Shown here: positions 21,231-22,548 of the stretch, piece by piece
Layout of the letters: every line of letters starts with the position of its first letter
Numbering within the stretch: position 1 is the first letter of the stretch
DNA from: a virus
Length of the DNA: 22,548 nt
Strand: one strand, 5' to 3'
IMG/VR virus record: IMGVR_UViG_3300044972_000142
Coordinates: 1 to 22,548 of that record
Program-made: the position numbers and the translations under genes
The notes under the pieces: model-generated
Databases searched by the model: none
Told to the model about the DNA's origin: nothing
What the model saw: only the letters and a program-made list of their open reading frames with translations

Positions 21231-21289
21231 GGCATTAAGAGTCGTTCACTTACGAACATGAAGAATGGTATGTGGACCATAAGCCACGC
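21227..21289 (+). promoter_or_regulatory. Possible three-way-junction RNA leader of the DNA polymerase gene
   Basis: A closing stem GTGTGGC (21227-21233) / GCCACGC (21283-21289, one G-U) surrounds two hairpins: GTTC-acttac-GAAC (21244-21257) and ATGGT-atgtgg-ACCAT (21265-21280). The Shine-Dalgarno AGGA (21290-21293) begins immediately after it, 7 bases before the ATG. T4 gp43 represses its own translation through an RNA operator next to its ribosome-binding site, so a similar role is plausible. Confidence 0.45.
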
Positions 21290-21300
21290 AGGAAAAGTAT

Positions 21301-22548
21301 ATGAGTTACGTAGACGCATTATATTCACGGGATTCAGATCGTATCCATGTAGTAGAACGAGTTGATGGCAAAAGAGTTTATAAAGAATATCCTGCCAATT
21401 ACATTTACTATTATGACGATCCCAGAGGTAAGTTCCAATCAATCTATGGAACTCCTGTGGCCCGTTTCTCAACACGCAACTCAAAAGAGTTTCGTAAGGA
21501 AGTTGCTATGCATCAAGGCCGGCAACTATATGAATCTGATATTAATCCTATATTTCGTTGTCTAGAAGAAAACTATAAAGGTAAAGATGCGCCAACATTA
21601 CATGCGGCGTTTTTCGATATTGAAGTAGACTTCCACGAAGAAAAAGGATTCTCTCCTACATCAGATCCATTTAATCCTGTTACAGCTATATCTGTTTATC
21701 TGCAATGGATGGAACAGTTAGTTACATTGGTAATTCCCCCTAAACATATGAGCATGGAAACAGCAATAGATATTGCTGCTGACTTTGAAAATACCATTGT
21801 GTTTAGCAATGAAGAAGAAATGTTTAAAACATTCTTAGACTTGATTGAAGATGCTGATGTGTTGTCAGGGTGGAACAGCGAGGGTTATGATATACCTTAT
21901 ACTGTAAATCGTATTACTCGTGTGTTAAGTAAAGACGATACACGTAGATTTTGTCTATGGGGACAACATCCAAAAGCACGTGACTTTGAACGTTACGGTG
22001 CTACCAGCACTACATATGACTTAGTGGGTCGTATTCATATGGATTATATGCAATTATATCGCAAATATACATACGAAGAAAGACACAGTTATAGTTTAGA
22101 TGCTATTGCTGAATATGAGTTAGGCGAGCATAAAACACAATACGAAGGAACATTGGATCAACTGTACAATCAAAACTTTAAAAAGTTTATTGAGTATAAC
22201 AGACAAGATACAATGATCCTACATAAACTTGATACTAAATTAAAGTTTTTAGATTTGTCTAATGAACTTGCTCATGCTAATACAGTATTACTCCCAACTA
22301 CAATGGGTGCTGTGGCTGTAACTGAACAGGCTATTATCAACGAAGCGCATGAACGTGGACTCGTTGTACCTAATCGTAAATCAAGGTCAGATAAAGATGA
22401 CACCGCAGCAGCAGGAGCGTATGTCGCGTATCCTAAAAAAGGAATACATCCTTGGGTAGGGGCTGTGGATATTAACAGTCTGTATCCTTCTGCCATTCGT
22501 GCGCTTAACATGGGAATGGAAACTGTTGTTGGGCAATTGCGTCCTATA
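21301..22548 (+). CDS. 43: Family B DNA polymerase, T4 gp43-like (5' part)
   Basis: 416 codons are visible; the frame is open at the right edge, and full-length relatives are near 830-900 residues. The N-terminal domain is followed by the 3'-5' proofreading exonuclease: Exo I FFDIEVD (D106, E108), Exo II GWNSEGYD (N192, D197) and Exo III YNRQDT (D303). Polymerase motif A, DINSLYPS (390-397), begins the palm, with D390 as the first catalytic metal ligand. All visible catalytic residues are intact. This is the replicative polymerase of T4-like phages. AGGA 7 bases upstream supports the start. It is likely co-transcribed with dsbA and may be regulated through the structured leader. Confidence 0.97.
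   Translation, partial: MSYVDALYSRDSDRIHVVERVDGKRVYKEYPANYIYYYDDPRGKFQSIYGTPVARFSTRNSKEFRKEVAMHQGRQLYESDINPIFRCLEENYKGKDAPTLHAAFFDIEVDFHEEKGFSPTSDPFNPVTAISVYLQWMEQLVTLVIPPKHMSMETAIDIAADFENTIVFSNEEEMFKTFLDLIEDADVLSGWNSEGYDIPYTVNRITRVLSKDDTRRFCLWGQHPKARDFERYGATSTTYDLVGRIHMDYMQLYRKYTYEERHSYSLDAIAEYELGEHKTQYEGTLDQLYNQNFKKFIEYNRQDTMILHKLDTKLKFLDLSNELAHANTVLLPTTMGAVAVTEQAIINEAHERGLVVPNRKSRSDKDDTAAAGAYVAYPKKGIHPWVGAVDINSLYPSAIRALNMGMETVVGQLRPI

Noticed and set aside
21227-21289. Glutamine riboswitch or hammerhead ribozyme in the polymerase leader
   Set aside because: The 3' half has partial similarity to the glutamine riboswitch, but the 5' arm and first helix do not fit; the hammerhead core is absent. 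Kept only as an unclassified structure.
1-22548. tRNA genes
   Set aside because: The intergenic gaps are short and I found no cloverleaf with a TTC-loop and CCA-type acceptor in them; a tRNAscan run would settle it.

Overview
This window looks like part of the genome of a T4-like contractile-tailed phage (myovirus) of a Gram-negative, probably aquatic, bacterium. The evidence is a gp43-type family B DNA polymerase at the right edge with a DsbA-like small DNA-binding protein just upstream, T4-type late promoter octamers (TATAAATA and close variants) before many genes, PhoH, a free-standing HNH homing endonuclease, and a lysis cassette with an outer-membrane spanin lipoprotein, which implies an outer membrane in the host. 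The DNA is AT-rich and very tightly packed. No gap reaches 300 bases, and many genes overlap by 1 to 4 bases. I see no tRNA, rRNA, CRISPR array, integrase or insertion sequence. The host and exact taxon cannot be fixed from sequence alone.

Layout. 1-3105: the tail of an unknown gene, a convergent HNH endonuclease, a HAD phosphatase overlapping a radical SAM/SPASM protein, a two-way terminator, and phoH on the minus strand. 3106-4419: a divergent promoter region and two overlapping unknown phage genes. 4421-6657, minus strand: a lysis module (holin-like protein, secreted peptidoglycan-binding protein, GH19 endolysin, i-spanin, o-spanin). 6767-9893: a chaperone pair, DnaJ-like then ClpA-like, each with its own host-type sigma-70 promoter. 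9909-12094: a small probable structural protein, a nucleotidyltransferase with an HxGH motif, and a GT-A glycosyltransferase, closed by a strong terminator. 12166-19478: a run of probable virion-internal or accessory proteins. It includes a 715-residue fusion of a nucleotidyltransferase fold, an HExxH metallopeptidase and a RibD-like deaminase, a Dps-like ferritin, and a 1063-residue modular protein. 19527-20894: a GT-B glycosyltransferase. 20960-22548: a dsbA-like gene and the first 416 codons of DNA polymerase, with a potentially switching RNA structure between them.

How it may work together. dnaJ, clpA and dsbA-pol carry sigma-70-like promoters readable by host RNA polymerase. The putative structural, enzymatic, lysis and homing genes carry T4-type late octamers, several only 4-8 bases before the ATG, which predicts leaderless or nearly leaderless late mRNAs. 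The most unusual region is 12166-19402. There, enzyme and ferritin domains are joined or neighboured by low-complexity linkers, and sites fitting the T4 prohead-protease rule ([LI]-x-E) fall at domain boundaries. I infer that some of these products may be packaged in the capsid, possibly as cleavable polyproteins. That is a hypothesis, not something the sequence proves.
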